From: Chloroflexota bacterium
Lineage (GTDB): Bacteria; Chloroflexota; Anaerolineae; Anaerolineales; Villigracilaceae
NCBI GenBank assembly: GCA_013388855.1
Contig: JACAEM010000009.1
Span: 47,918 to 111,917 of the forward strand
Direction: 5' to 3'
Length of the DNA stretch: 64,000 bases
Made by a program: the position numbers and the translations under genes. The notes under the pieces are model-generated. The model did no database searches and was not told the DNA's origin. It saw only the letters and a program-made list of their open reading frames with translations. Shown here one piece after another: positions 23,343 to 32,179 of this stretch. The stretch's first letter is position 1, and each line of letters begins with the position of its first letter.

Positions 23343-23419
23343 TGGTGGGCACGGAGGGGCTCGAACCCCCGACCTCATGTGTGTGATACATGCGCTCTAA
23401 CCAACTGAGCTACGCGCCC
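23343..23419 (-). tRNA. tRNA-Val (anticodon CAC)
   Basis: 77 nt including an encoded CCA. Acceptor GGGCGCG/CGTGCCC, D-arm GCTC/GAGC, anticodon stem CATGT/ACATG with loop ATCACAC (anticodon CAC), T-arm with TTCGAGC. All stems pair, with G-T pairs only. Confidence 0.97.
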
Positions 23420-23470
23420 GGAAGCGACGCAGATTATAGCCGATATAAAGCTCTTCTGCAAGTCGATGGG

Positions 23471-24631
23471 CTACGGCGCGGGCAACACATCCCATGGGTT
23501 GATCTTGACTGTGGCGGTCATGATCTCGAAGTGCAGATGCGCGCCGGTGGAACGTCCCGTATTGCCGATCGCGCCGATCGGATCGCCCTGCCCGACACTT
23601 TGTGCGCAACTCACGTAAATCTGACTCAGGTGTGCATACAGGGATTGGAATCCGTTGCCGTGATCGACCATCACCATGTTGCCGTACCCGTAATTGTTCC
23701 ACCCCGCATAGACGATCACACCGGCATCCGTGGCATACACGCCTTCCCCTTCGTTGCCCGCGATATCGATTCCCCAGTGGTTGGCCTTGGGGGAGTAGTC
23801 GAATCCCGACAGATAATGCTTGTTGGCAGGCCACACAAACGAGCCGAATCCAACCGCCCCGCCGCTGACCGGGTCGCAGGCGCCTGCGCCGAGCACGCGC
23901 GCGTATGCCGCGTTCTCACGCGTCACACCCAGCGGAGCGCTCCATGAAACGAACTGCCGTCTCCCGCCGGGCACGATCAGCCATGTCCCCGGCTGGATGT
24001 TCGGAGCCGCGAGATTCCCAATCGTTTCCGGGTCCAGGTTGTTTGCAGGATAATCGATAATGTCTTCCGGTTTGACGCCGTAATAGGAGGCCACACCGTT
24101 CAGCCCTTCGCCCTCCTGCCACTCGTGGTAGGTCCCATTCACCGGCAGGATGTTCAATTCCTGTCCCGGTTTGAGCGCATGCGGGTCGTCCAGCAAAACG
24201 TAGTAATTGCCCCACAGGATTGTTTCCGGGTCGAGCCCGAATTTTTCGGAGATCCCAAACACGGTGTCTCCCTCCTGCACCGTATATTTGACCACCTCCT
24301 GACGCGGACGGGACGGAATGGTGGTATGCACCTGCGCCAGGCGCGGGATGCCTCCAAAAGAGTTGTCTTCCTGCTTCTGGACGCTGTCGATTCCTGCCAC
24401 AGCGACGGTTGATACCGTTACCGGATCGTTTGCCGCGCTGACAGGGTCCGGCGCTTGCGCATAGAAAAGCCGTACCAGCCAAATCACCGCCGCCAGCAGA
24501 ATCACTGAAAGGAGCGTTGTCCCTGTTTTGAAGAGCGATTCCCCTAGCCCAATGCCGATCATGGTCTCGAAAAACCTGGAAAAGAGACCTTTTGAATTGT
24601 TATCCTTGTTCGAAGGAGGTTTTTGTTCCAT
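23471..24631 (-). CDS. LysM-domain M23 metallopeptidase
   Basis: 386 aa. A short cytoplasmic N-terminus and one membrane span (about residues 38-58) anchor the protein outside. Two LysM-type modules follow (KYTVQEGDTVFGISEKFGLDPETI and EWQEGEGLNGVASYYGVKPEDI), then an M23 domain with HWGIDIAG and TGAHLHFEI supplying zinc ligands. It should bind and trim peptidoglycan, or activate an amidase. ATG 24631 is chosen over a TTG six codons upstream. It lies between tRNA-Val and the MFS gene on the minus strand. Confidence 0.92.
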   Translation of the reverse strand: MEQKPPSNKDNNSKGLFSRFFETMIGIGLGESLFKTGTTLLSVILLAAVIWLVRLFYAQAPDPVSAANDPVTVSTVAVAGIDSVQKQEDNSFGGIPRLAQVHTTIPSRPRQEVVKYTVQEGDTVFGISEKFGLDPETILWGNYYVLLDDPHALKPGQELNILPVNGTYHEWQEGEGLNGVASYYGVKPEDIIDYPANNLDPETIGNLAAPNIQPGTWLIVPGGRRQFVSWSAPLGVTRENAAYARVLGAGACDPVSGGAVGFGSFVWPANKHYLSGFDYSPKANHWGIDIAGNEGEGVYATDAGVIVYAGWNNYGYGNMVMVDHGNGFQSLYAHLSQIYVSCAQSVGQGDPIGAIGNTGRSTGAHLHFEIMTATVKINPWDVLPAP

Positions 24632-24711
24632 TGAAAATACGATCTCCAAAAATCATCATAACATGGGCGAAAAATGATAGTCAACCTGCGTTTTTGAACG
24701 CTAACCTGATG

Positions 24712-25974
24712 TTAAGCCGATGATTTCCCTACGGCGGAAAATATCAGGCGGGTGGCGATAATTCCCACCAGACAAGTTATCCCTGAAACGATGGCGGCGG
24801 CGGGAATTCCCCAGGTCTGCGCGATCCAACCGATGAAAATGCTTCCAAACGGAGCGACTCCCTGCAACGCCCAAAAATAGATGCTGAAAACGCGTCCTCG
24901 CAGACCGTTCGGCACTTCCAGTTGAATGATTGTGTTCATGCTGACAAGCTGGGTCACCGTTCCCCAGCCAATGAGCGCCAGCAGGATCAGGGCGATGCCG
25001 ATGTTTTGGTTGAAGCCGAGAAGGATGATAGGCAGGATAAAAACAATTTGTCCCCATAAAAGCATCCTGTGTTTGTCTGAGGAACTCATGTACGCCGCAA
25101 ATAACGCAGCAACTAACGCCCCTGCCCCCTGCGCGGCGTATAGGTTGCTGGTGCGCGAGGCAATCAAGGCTTCCGTGTCCAGCGCGGTTTTCAACACATC
25201 CCGCGCCAGCGCAGGGACCTGTTGTACCAGCGGGATGCCAAAGAAGCCGACCAGCGCTGCCATGATGGTCACTGACGTCACAGCCGAGTTCCTGCGGAGG
25301 TACGCGATTCCCTCCTTGAATTCGCTCCTCAAACCCGGGTTTTCGCCTGATTTCCCCTCCACTTTGAAACGGGTACGCGCCATGAACAGACCGAGGATCA
25401 CGAAAATGAAACTAATCCCGTTTGCGAGAAAGACACTTCCCTCGTTGCCGGTTGCCGAGATTAGCCACGCCGCACACAACGGTCCAAGGACGCGCCCGAG
25501 ATTGAAGGCGGTCGTTTGCAGAGCGATGGCGCTCGACAGGGCGTCCTTTCCGGCGAGTTCGATGAGCATGGCTTGACGCGCGGTCACCTCCACAGCAACG
25601 GCGGAACCGTAGAAAAATGCCAGAAAAACGATGTGCCAGATCTCGATGTACCCTGTGTAGGTGAGGATTGCAAGCCCGATTGCTTGAACGGACATCAGAG
25701 TCTGAAAGAGGATGACAGCTTTGCGCTTGTCCCAGTGTTCCACGAGAACGCCGGCGGGAAGCGCGAACAACAGGGTGGGCAGGGTGTTCGAGAAGCCGAT
25801 AATGCCTAGATCGAGCGGACGTCCTGAAATGCGATAAGCAAGGTAGGGCAGGGCAGTGGCTTGCATCCATGTGCCGATCACGGAGATCAATTGTCCGATG
25901 ACAAACAATACGTAATCCCGCGATGCCAGCGCGGGAAAACGTTGTAAAAGTAATGATTTGGTTTTGGAGGTCAC
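24712..25974 (-). CDS. MFS transporter (EntS/MFS_3 type)
   Basis: 420 aa with about 12 predicted membrane helices. The N-terminal FPALASRDYVLFVIGQLISVIGTWMQ is the usual opening of the EntS-like exporter group, with GVLVEHWDKRKAV in loop 2-3. Start is GTG 25974, 15 bp after the SRAP stop; the longer open frame upstream overlaps SRAP in another phase and has no family match. It ends the selB-kinase-SRAP-MFS transcription unit. Substrate unknown; drug or siderophore export is usual for the group. Confidence 0.88.
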   Translation of the reverse strand: MTSKTKSLLLQRFPALASRDYVLFVIGQLISVIGTWMQATALPYLAYRISGRPLDLGIIGFSNTLPTLLFALPAGVLVEHWDKRKAVILFQTLMSVQAIGLAILTYTGYIEIWHIVFLAFFYGSAVAVEVTARQAMLIELAGKDALSSAIALQTTAFNLGRVLGPLCAAWLISATGNEGSVFLANGISFIFVILGLFMARTRFKVEGKSGENPGLRSEFKEGIAYLRRNSAVTSVTIMAALVGFFGIPLVQQVPALARDVLKTALDTEALIASRTSNLYAAQGAGALVAALFAAYMSSSDKHRMLLWGQIVFILPIILLGFNQNIGIALILLALIGWGTVTQLVSMNTIIQLEVPNGLRGRVFSIYFWALQGVAPFGSIFIGWIAQTWGIPAAAIVSGITCLVGIIATRLIFSAVGKSSA

Positions 25975-25988
25975 GGTCTGCGGCGGGT

Positions 25989-26657
25989 TTACGCGGGGAC
26001 GATCAGTTCGGGTCTGTCGTTGGCAGGTTTGTTGACCAGCGGGGAGACGGGGTACGCATCCATGGCTTCGGCGGGGAAGGGCTTGATCAACGGTTTCAGG
26101 GCATCGGGAGTCTGAGGCGACTCGTCCAGCCATTTGGAATAATCCCGCGGATGGAGAATGACGGGCATTCGGTTATGGAGGATGGACATCAGTTCGTTCG
26201 GTTCTGTTGTGATGATGGTGCAGGTGCGGATTTGCGAACCGTCGGGACTGTTCCACGAATCCCACAATCCCGCGAACGCAAACGGTTTGCGGTCTTTCAT
26301 GTGGATGAAATACGGCACTTTTGATTTTTTACCCGCCACAGTCTTCCATTCGTAGAAACCATCGGCAAGGATCAGGCATCGCTTGTATTTGAGACTGCCG
26401 CGGAAAGCGGGTTTCTCGGCGAGCGTTTCGCCGCGTGCGTTGATGAGGCGGCTTCCGATGGACGGGTCTTTTGCCCACATAGGGATGAGCCCCCAGATGA
26501 AGAAATCCGCCTGATTCCTACCGTCATTGGGAATGGCAAGGACGGGTTGTGACGGTGCGATGTTATAGCGCGGTGCGAATTTTGGTGGAAATGTGTAGTC
26601 GTTGAATGCATCCTGCAATTGGGCAGGGTCAACGGTCAGGGTGAATCTTCCGCACAT
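25989..26657 (-). CDS. SRAP/HMCES-family abasic-site shield protein (YedK-like)
   Basis: 222 aa. It begins MCGRFTL, with the catalytic Cys2 that forms a thiazolidine crosslink to abasic sites. Further family marks are RYNIAPSQPVLAI, the Asn of LINARGET, GFYEWK and the His in HNRMPVIL. The family protects abasic sites in single-stranded DNA and can self-reverse the link. It starts 2 bp after the kinase stop. Confidence 0.95.
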   Translation of the reverse strand: MCGRFTLTVDPAQLQDAFNDYTFPPKFAPRYNIAPSQPVLAIPNDGRNQADFFIWGLIPMWAKDPSIGSRLINARGETLAEKPAFRGSLKYKRCLILADGFYEWKTVAGKKSKVPYFIHMKDRKPFAFAGLWDSWNSPDGSQIRTCTIITTEPNELMSILHNRMPVILHPRDYSKWLDESPQTPDALKPLIKPFPAEAMDAYPVSPLVNKPANDRPELIVPA

Positions 26658-26659
26658 GG

Positions 26660-28888
26660 TTACTCCTTCTCGGGTTTGCCGGGCAGGGTGAAATAAAAGG
26701 TGGCTCCTTTGCCGGGTTGGGATTCTAACCAGATTGTACCGCCGTGCACTTCGATAATGCGTTTCACGAGGGTCAGCCCAACGCCTGTGCCTTCAATGGT
26801 CGGGTCCAGTTTGTTGAACAGCCCGAAAATCTTGTCGTGAAATTGGGGTGCGATGCCGATACCGTTGTCGCTGACAAAACAGGTGACGGACCCCGATTCG
26901 TCGGGTCCCTGTGTCCCGACTCTGATAAGCGCATCCGGCTGATTTTTTGAGAATTTTGCCGCATTGTCCAACAGGTTTTGGAGGACTTCCACGAGACGTA
27001 TTTTATCCCCATACACCATGAGCGGGGAACCCTGCAATTCGACCCGGATATGATTCGCTTCGAGCTGCCCCCGGATCTGCTCCAGCGCTTCTGTGACAAT
27101 CTCCTGAAACGGGATGATTTCCGGTTCGTTCATCAATCGTCCGACGCGTGAGAGTTTGAGCAAATCGTTCAAAAGATTTTGCATCTTCTCCGCGGCCTTG
27201 GAGATGCGGTCAATGCTGGCATGGATTTTTTCCGTGTTACCGGCAAGAACATCCTTTTCGATGAAGCCGAGGAAGCCGGTGATTGTCACCAACGGGGATT
27301 TTAAATCGTGCGAGACGGTGTAGGTGAATCGTTCCAGCTCGGCGTTCTTCTTTTCCAGCTCATTGATGAGGGACTGGCGATGCGCCAGATCATCTTCCAG
27401 AATGTCGTTCAACCGTGCGTTTTGGATTGCCGGCCCGGCATATCCAGCAAAGAGCCGCAATGCTTCCATCTGTTCTTCTGTGATGGCGCGTCCTGTGATA
27501 AGGTTGTCCACACAAATAACCCCGATGGGCCTGTCCCCCACCCAGGCGGCGACAGCAGCATATTCTTTCACCCCCTCCATAATGTGTCCTTTTGGGATGT
27601 GGTGGTCGGCGGAAAAATCCCGGGTGAAATATAGTCCATTTTCATCATGAATAAGGTTGATGAAAGGAATGGTCTCTTCGGTCTTCCCATCAAGAGGCAG
27701 GCGCAACTCCCATTCTTCCACCATTTCACCTTGTCGATTGGTTCCGTATGAACCGTCCACCGAGTTATCTGCACTGTTGTATAGAAAAATGCCAAGGCGG
27801 TCAAACCCCAGATCGTCGTGGACGATTCGCCAAATCCGTTGGAGTGTGGTGACAAAATCGGTCGTCTCGGTGACCCGTTTCCCAAGTTGCATCACTTTTT
27901 CCAGCATGGCGCGGTAATGTGCCTGGCGTTCCTCGGCAAGTTTTCGTTCGGTGATATCCCGTACACCACCGACGATTCCCACAATACGATTTTGTTCAGC
28001 ATCCCAGACCGGGTTTGCATGAACACGCACCCAGCTGATCTCGCCACCCTTGCGAAAGGTTCGCACGTCGGTCGTAGTGGGCTGATTTTGCGCCAACCGG
28101 ACAAATGCCTGCTCGTCCATTTCGACATCTTCCGGATGGAGGTGTCCCTGCCAGCCTCCATTTGCCACATATTCTTCCATGCTGTCATAGCCGGTGATTT
28201 TATCGAATGCGCCAGCGACCCAGTTGAGTTTCATCCTACCCTCAGGATTCAACTCGGTTGAAAAGGTGTAGTCAGAGCTGGCAATGGAGATCAGGCGGTA
28301 TCGTTCCTCGCTGGCACGGGCGCGCTCGAGCGATATTCTGACAGTTCGCGCCGCTAACTGTTGAAGAATCGGGCCGACCGGAAAGAGCACAAGGCTGACG
28401 AGCCAAGTGGTCAATGGGGCGCTTGGCGGAGTGTTCCTGATGATCCCTGTTGAATGTTCATAAACCATGACCGCGCCGGATGTCAGGGATAGAACGGTTA
28501 TCATCAAGGCTCCTGTTTGTCCAAGCAAAAGCCCGGCAATGGCAATTACAAGCCCGTAACCAAGCAAATAAGCTTCCGATTGAACGCCGGACTCTGTGAC
28601 GGCAATGATCGTAAAGAAAAGCCAAAACGTGCCGACCTGAAGGGTCGATGCAAACCGAACATGCCCACGATGCAGGGCAATGAGCAAACCGATGTTCACG
28701 ATCTCCCCGACCACTGCCTGGATCACAGCGCGTCCGGCAATCTGGGGAGCCAGAATAAAAGCGTAAATCAGGAATGGAATCGGAACCCAGATCAGAGACC
28801 ACAAGATGATATTTAACAGATATGCCTGTTGTGTTTTTATTTCATCATCGAATACGGGCGCGGAAAATACCTTCCTGATGCGGTTCAT
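26660..28888 (-). CDS. Membrane PAS-GAF sensor histidine kinase
   Basis: 742 aa. About six N-terminal membrane helices (residues ~22-185) are followed by a PAS/PAC domain (~200-320, ending VGGVRDITERKLAEE) and a GAF domain (~345-495). A coiled segment leads to HisKA with phospho-His in YTVSHDLKSPLVTITGF. The HATPase_c domain has N box LLDNAAKF, G1 DNGIGI and G2 GTGVGLTLVKRI. The signal could be a small ligand in the PAS or GAF pocket. Its ATG overlaps the selB stop (ATGA), so translation is coupled. No response regulator is adjacent. Confidence 0.92.
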   Translation of the reverse strand: MNRIRKVFSAPVFDDEIKTQQAYLLNIILWSLIWVPIPFLIYAFILAPQIAGRAVIQAVVGEIVNIGLLIALHRGHVRFASTLQVGTFWLFFTIIAVTESGVQSEAYLLGYGLVIAIAGLLLGQTGALMITVLSLTSGAVMVYEHSTGIIRNTPPSAPLTTWLVSLVLFPVGPILQQLAARTVRISLERARASEERYRLISIASSDYTFSTELNPEGRMKLNWVAGAFDKITGYDSMEEYVANGGWQGHLHPEDVEMDEQAFVRLAQNQPTTTDVRTFRKGGEISWVRVHANPVWDAEQNRIVGIVGGVRDITERKLAEERQAHYRAMLEKVMQLGKRVTETTDFVTTLQRIWRIVHDDLGFDRLGIFLYNSADNSVDGSYGTNRQGEMVEEWELRLPLDGKTEETIPFINLIHDENGLYFTRDFSADHHIPKGHIMEGVKEYAAVAAWVGDRPIGVICVDNLITGRAITEEQMEALRLFAGYAGPAIQNARLNDILEDDLAHRQSLINELEKKNAELERFTYTVSHDLKSPLVTITGFLGFIEKDVLAGNTEKIHASIDRISKAAEKMQNLLNDLLKLSRVGRLMNEPEIIPFQEIVTEALEQIRGQLEANHIRVELQGSPLMVYGDKIRLVEVLQNLLDNAAKFSKNQPDALIRVGTQGPDESGSVTCFVSDNGIGIAPQFHDKIFGLFNKLDPTIEGTGVGLTLVKRIIEVHGGTIWLESQPGKGATFYFTLPGKPEKE

Positions 28889-30783
28889 TGATTCTTCAGC
28901 TTCCTGAAATCCCCGTCCCGCGCCGTCAAACCGATCGAATCGAGATGCTCCAACAATGCCTGTGCAAATTTGCGGCTTGTGCCAAAAAAGTCGCGCACCT
29001 CAGCGAGGGTGATCCTTCCATCTTGTTGAAGTGCGTTTCGAATCGCAGCCACCATGACATCGTATTCCTGCCTGCGGAAGATGACATCTTGTGAGACTAG
29101 GACAAATTCACCCCTGTCGATCAATGCATTCAACACTTCCTCCCCAACCTCAGCCTGACACTCCTTGACGCCCGGCGGACTGTACGGATTCTGTTCAAAC
29201 CTGCGCTTCAAGGCCTGGACCTTGATTTGTTGACCATCGTCGAAACTGACCTCATGCCCGACTTGTGACACCGTTCCCCCCGCGTCGGCAAGGATGCCTT
29301 CCGTTGTCAATTTTCTGATCACAGCGTTGAACACACGCGCAGACAATTTCGCTTTGCTTTTGAGTTCCTCCCGCGGGATGCCGCGCCGCAACGGAAAGGC
29401 TCGGTGATATGCCGCCACCATCTGCAGGGTCTTGTCGCGAAGCGTATTCCAATGTGAGAGCGCGACGACAAGAACTTCACTGGCACCATCCAACGCCCCC
29501 TCCTCGAGGGGCAGAAGCATCCTCGCGTTCAACAATTCCACTAAAGCGGATTGAGCATCCTCACCCTCCAGCCGCGACCGTGAAACAATCTCCCGGATGG
29601 GAGCGGCGTTTGCTGCCATTGCCGCCTCGAACAAAATATTCGCCGGCGAACCTTGTAACAACGCCTCCAGTGATTTCAGCACTTCACTATCGAAGCGCTT
29701 ATGTCGCCCCCTGGGTTGGTGATCGACGACCATCCCGCCGCCAAGCGTTTCGCCTGGAGATGGACGCCGCAGAATGTACCGGTCGCCGCGCAATGCCACG
29801 AGCGGGTTGCGGAGTTCGAGTTGAATCCATGCTTCTTCGCCGGGGTTGAGTTCCTCTGTTCCGAGCAACCGCAGGGTGGCGATGGTCTCGCTTGCGCCGA
29901 TGAAGAACTTCACTTCGCTGTTGTGTTTGATGGAAGACGTTGCATCTTTGAGCAAGCGAAAGCGTGCATCCAGCCGCCGAGTGGGCTGGTACTGCTCCGG
30001 GTGTACGATCACTTCGCCGCGTTGGATCGCTTCCGTTTCCACGCCTGAAATATTGACCGCCACACGCGAGCCGGGAACCGCAATCTCCTCTTTTTTCTTG
30101 TGGGTTTGCAAACCGCGCACACGTCCTTTTTTGCCGGATGGCAGGATTTCGATTTCATCGCCCACGAAAAGACGCCCATCGAGAAGCGTGCCTGTGACCA
30201 CAGTCCCAAAGCCGGTCATGGTGAAGACGCGGTCGATGGGCAGGCGCGGACGATTGAGGTCCGGGCGTGAAGGTTTGGTTTCGAGCAGTAACTGAAGATT
30301 GGAGATTAAGGAGTCGAGTCCGGTTTTGGTTTTGGCGGAAACGCGCACGATGGGCGCGCTGTTCATGACGGTGCCTGCAACGGCAGAGCGAATGTCCGTT
30401 TCAACGAGGTCAAGCCACCCTGAGTCTGAAGCGAGGTCGGTCTTTGTTATGACGATCAATCCGGCGGGAATTTGCAACAAGTCCAAAATTGCGAGGTGTT
30501 CCTTCGTTTGCGGCATCACACCTTCATCTGCCGCAATGACGAGGAGCGCGGCGTCAATCCCGCCGATGCCCGACAGCATGTTTTCGATGAAGTCACGATG
30601 ACCGGGAACGTCCACGATGCCGACCTCCTCGCCGTTCGGGAGGGTCATCCAGCCAAAGCCGAGTTCGATGGTCATTTCGCGCGCTTGTTCTTCTTTGAGG
30701 CGATCCGGGTGGGTACCTGTCAGCGCCGCAATGAGCGTGGATTTTCCGTGGTCAACGTGACCTGCTGTGCCGATGACTCGCAT
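28885..30783 (-). CDS. selB: Selenocysteine-specific translation elongation factor SelB
   Basis: 632 aa. The GTPase domain has GTAGHVDHGKST, the G3 DVPGHRDF and G4 TKTD, followed by two beta-barrel domains. A long C-terminus of winged-helix units (~400-632, e.g. VRDFFGTSRKFAQALLEHLDSIGLTARDGDFR) is present, which in SelB reads the SECIS hairpin. EF-Tu lacks this extension, so SelB is the best call. It brings Sec-tRNA(Sec) to in-frame UGA codons. selA, selD and selC are not in the window. It heads an operon with the histidine kinase, SRAP and MFS genes. Confidence 0.96.
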   Translation of the reverse strand: MRVIGTAGHVDHGKSTLIAALTGTHPDRLKEEQAREMTIELGFGWMTLPNGEEVGIVDVPGHRDFIENMLSGIGGIDAALLVIAADEGVMPQTKEHLAILDLLQIPAGLIVITKTDLASDSGWLDLVETDIRSAVAGTVMNSAPIVRVSAKTKTGLDSLISNLQLLLETKPSRPDLNRPRLPIDRVFTMTGFGTVVTGTLLDGRLFVGDEIEILPSGKKGRVRGLQTHKKKEEIAVPGSRVAVNISGVETEAIQRGEVIVHPEQYQPTRRLDARFRLLKDATSSIKHNSEVKFFIGASETIATLRLLGTEELNPGEEAWIQLELRNPLVALRGDRYILRRPSPGETLGGGMVVDHQPRGRHKRFDSEVLKSLEALLQGSPANILFEAAMAANAAPIREIVSRSRLEGEDAQSALVELLNARMLLPLEEGALDGASEVLVVALSHWNTLRDKTLQMVAAYHRAFPLRRGIPREELKSKAKLSARVFNAVIRKLTTEGILADAGGTVSQVGHEVSFDDGQQIKVQALKRRFEQNPYSPPGVKECQAEVGEEVLNALIDRGEFVLVSQDVIFRRQEYDVMVAAIRNALQQDGRITLAEVRDFFGTSRKFAQALLEHLDSIGLTARDGDFRKLKNQ

Positions 30784-30917
30784 GAGTTAAAGGCCTTTCC
30801 TGCCTGCACTCCCCAGTAGCGACTCGAGCCGCGCCCGGGCAAGGATGTGCCACGTGCAAGTGTCTTTCCTCTTTTTCGATGAAAGGGGGAAATCGATTGA
30901 CGTACCTCTTTGAAAAT
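30784..30917. other. Intergenic region with no gene seen
   Basis: 134 bp between selB and the coiled-coil gene. I looked for a tRNA-Sec here on both strands and found no cloverleaf or TCA anticodon arm. The short minus-strand frame in it has no features of a gene. Confidence 0.5.
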
Positions 30918-32123
30918 TTATTTCTTCGCCGTTTTCTTTACAGCCTTGCCGTGACCCATGATGCGTTCGTATGCGGAGAGCCATTCATGGGCAACATTCA
31001 TCAACTCTTGGAGTTGTTTTTCGGTGGCTTCGGCGGTTTGCTGGATTTGATCCTGCAAAGTCTGGATCGATTCGTCCAATGGGTTGATTCGTTCCTCCAG
31101 CTTTTGCACCAGGCGTCGAACATCCTTCGTGCCTTCGTCCTGCGAAAGGGTGTACCCGGTCCAGCGTTTCTGGTCGTCGGCTTTGAATGTGACCCATTCC
31201 TGTCGCAGGCGGTCTTCGGCAAGCCGCTGCATTTCGGTCACTTCGTTGATGCGGCGTTCAAGTTTGGAGTTGAGTTCATTATAGGTTTCCTGGGCGCGTT
31301 TGGCGGTGCGAAGCGTTTCCTCCAGGGCGAGGATTTGCGTATCGAGGGTTTGCGCCTGTTGTTTGACCGTGTCGAATTTTTCCTTCCATTCCTTGTAGGT
31401 GCGGTCGCGGTCAAGCTGCGCGACGGACTGTTGTTCGATGAACGCGGCTTGTGCGGCCTTGCGCTCGGCTTCGGAGAGTTGCAATTCCTTGATGCGGTTG
31501 TCTATGTTCTTGAACCCGTCGGCGGTGAGGTCGGTTTTTTCGCGCGTTTCCTCGATCCGCTTGCGGATGGCGGTGATCTCCCCCTGCAAGTCTGCGATTC
31601 GTTTGGCTTCCGTTTTGCGCCCTTCCTCGAAGACGCGCTGGGTGCGGATGGCCTCCTGCGCGAGACGCATGGCATCTTCGATGGGTGGTTTTAATTCCTT
31701 AATCGCCGCGTTCAAGCGCTCCTCCTCGAGAATGCGCGCTTTGATGTCACGCTTGATGGGCGGAAATTCACTCTCGATGGTCTTTCTCAATTCTTCGAGC
31801 GCCTTGTGGATTGGCTTGAAGTCTTCCTGGTGTCTTTTCGAGATCTCGCTTTCGCGTTTCTGGTGACGCTTCTCGATATCCTCAAGCCCCTTGTTCATGT
31901 CCTCGCGCTGTTTGGCGAAAATCTTGTCAAACTGGTCGAGACGCGCCGCCGTGCTGGCAACATCCGCGATCTGTTTGTTAAGCGGCTTAAGCTGCTTGGC
32001 AACGGCGTCGATACTGCCTTCCAGCGCGGCGATACGCTCCTCGATCGTGACGATACTCGTGCGGGTCTTGCGGTGCTCTTCGTCCAGCCATTCGATGCGC
32101 TTGACGAGTTGTTCAAATTCCAT
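30918..32123 (-). CDS. Long coiled-coil protein of unknown function
   Basis: 401 aa, almost entirely heptad-rich and charged, with no signal peptide or membrane span; it ends in a lysine-rich GHGKAVKKTAKK. The pattern resembles the arms of SMC/Rad50 or a cytoskeletal filament protein, but no ATPase heads are present. GGAGG precedes the ATG and TATAAT lies further upstream. It is transcribed toward selB, away from the antiporter-like cluster. I do not recognise a named family. Confidence 0.75.
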   Translation of the reverse strand: MEFEQLVKRIEWLDEEHRKTRTSIVTIEERIAALEGSIDAVAKQLKPLNKQIADVASTAARLDQFDKIFAKQREDMNKGLEDIEKRHQKRESEISKRHQEDFKPIHKALEELRKTIESEFPPIKRDIKARILEEERLNAAIKELKPPIEDAMRLAQEAIRTQRVFEEGRKTEAKRIADLQGEITAIRKRIEETREKTDLTADGFKNIDNRIKELQLSEAERKAAQAAFIEQQSVAQLDRDRTYKEWKEKFDTVKQQAQTLDTQILALEETLRTAKRAQETYNELNSKLERRINEVTEMQRLAEDRLRQEWVTFKADDQKRWTGYTLSQDEGTKDVRRLVQKLEERINPLDESIQTLQDQIQQTAEATEKQLQELMNVAHEWLSAYERIMGHGKAVKKTAKK

Positions 32124-32179
32124 GGTTTCCTCCGGGAGGGGTCTTGCGATGGATTATACCCTGTGCGCTTTTTCGGCGA

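Noticed and set aside
24632..24711. Promoter/terminator signals between M23 and MFS genes
   Set aside because: No convincing hairpin with T-run or paired -35/-10 could be supported.
30784..30917. tRNA-Sec next to selB
   Set aside because: No cloverleaf with a TCA anticodon and long variable arm could be drawn on either strand.
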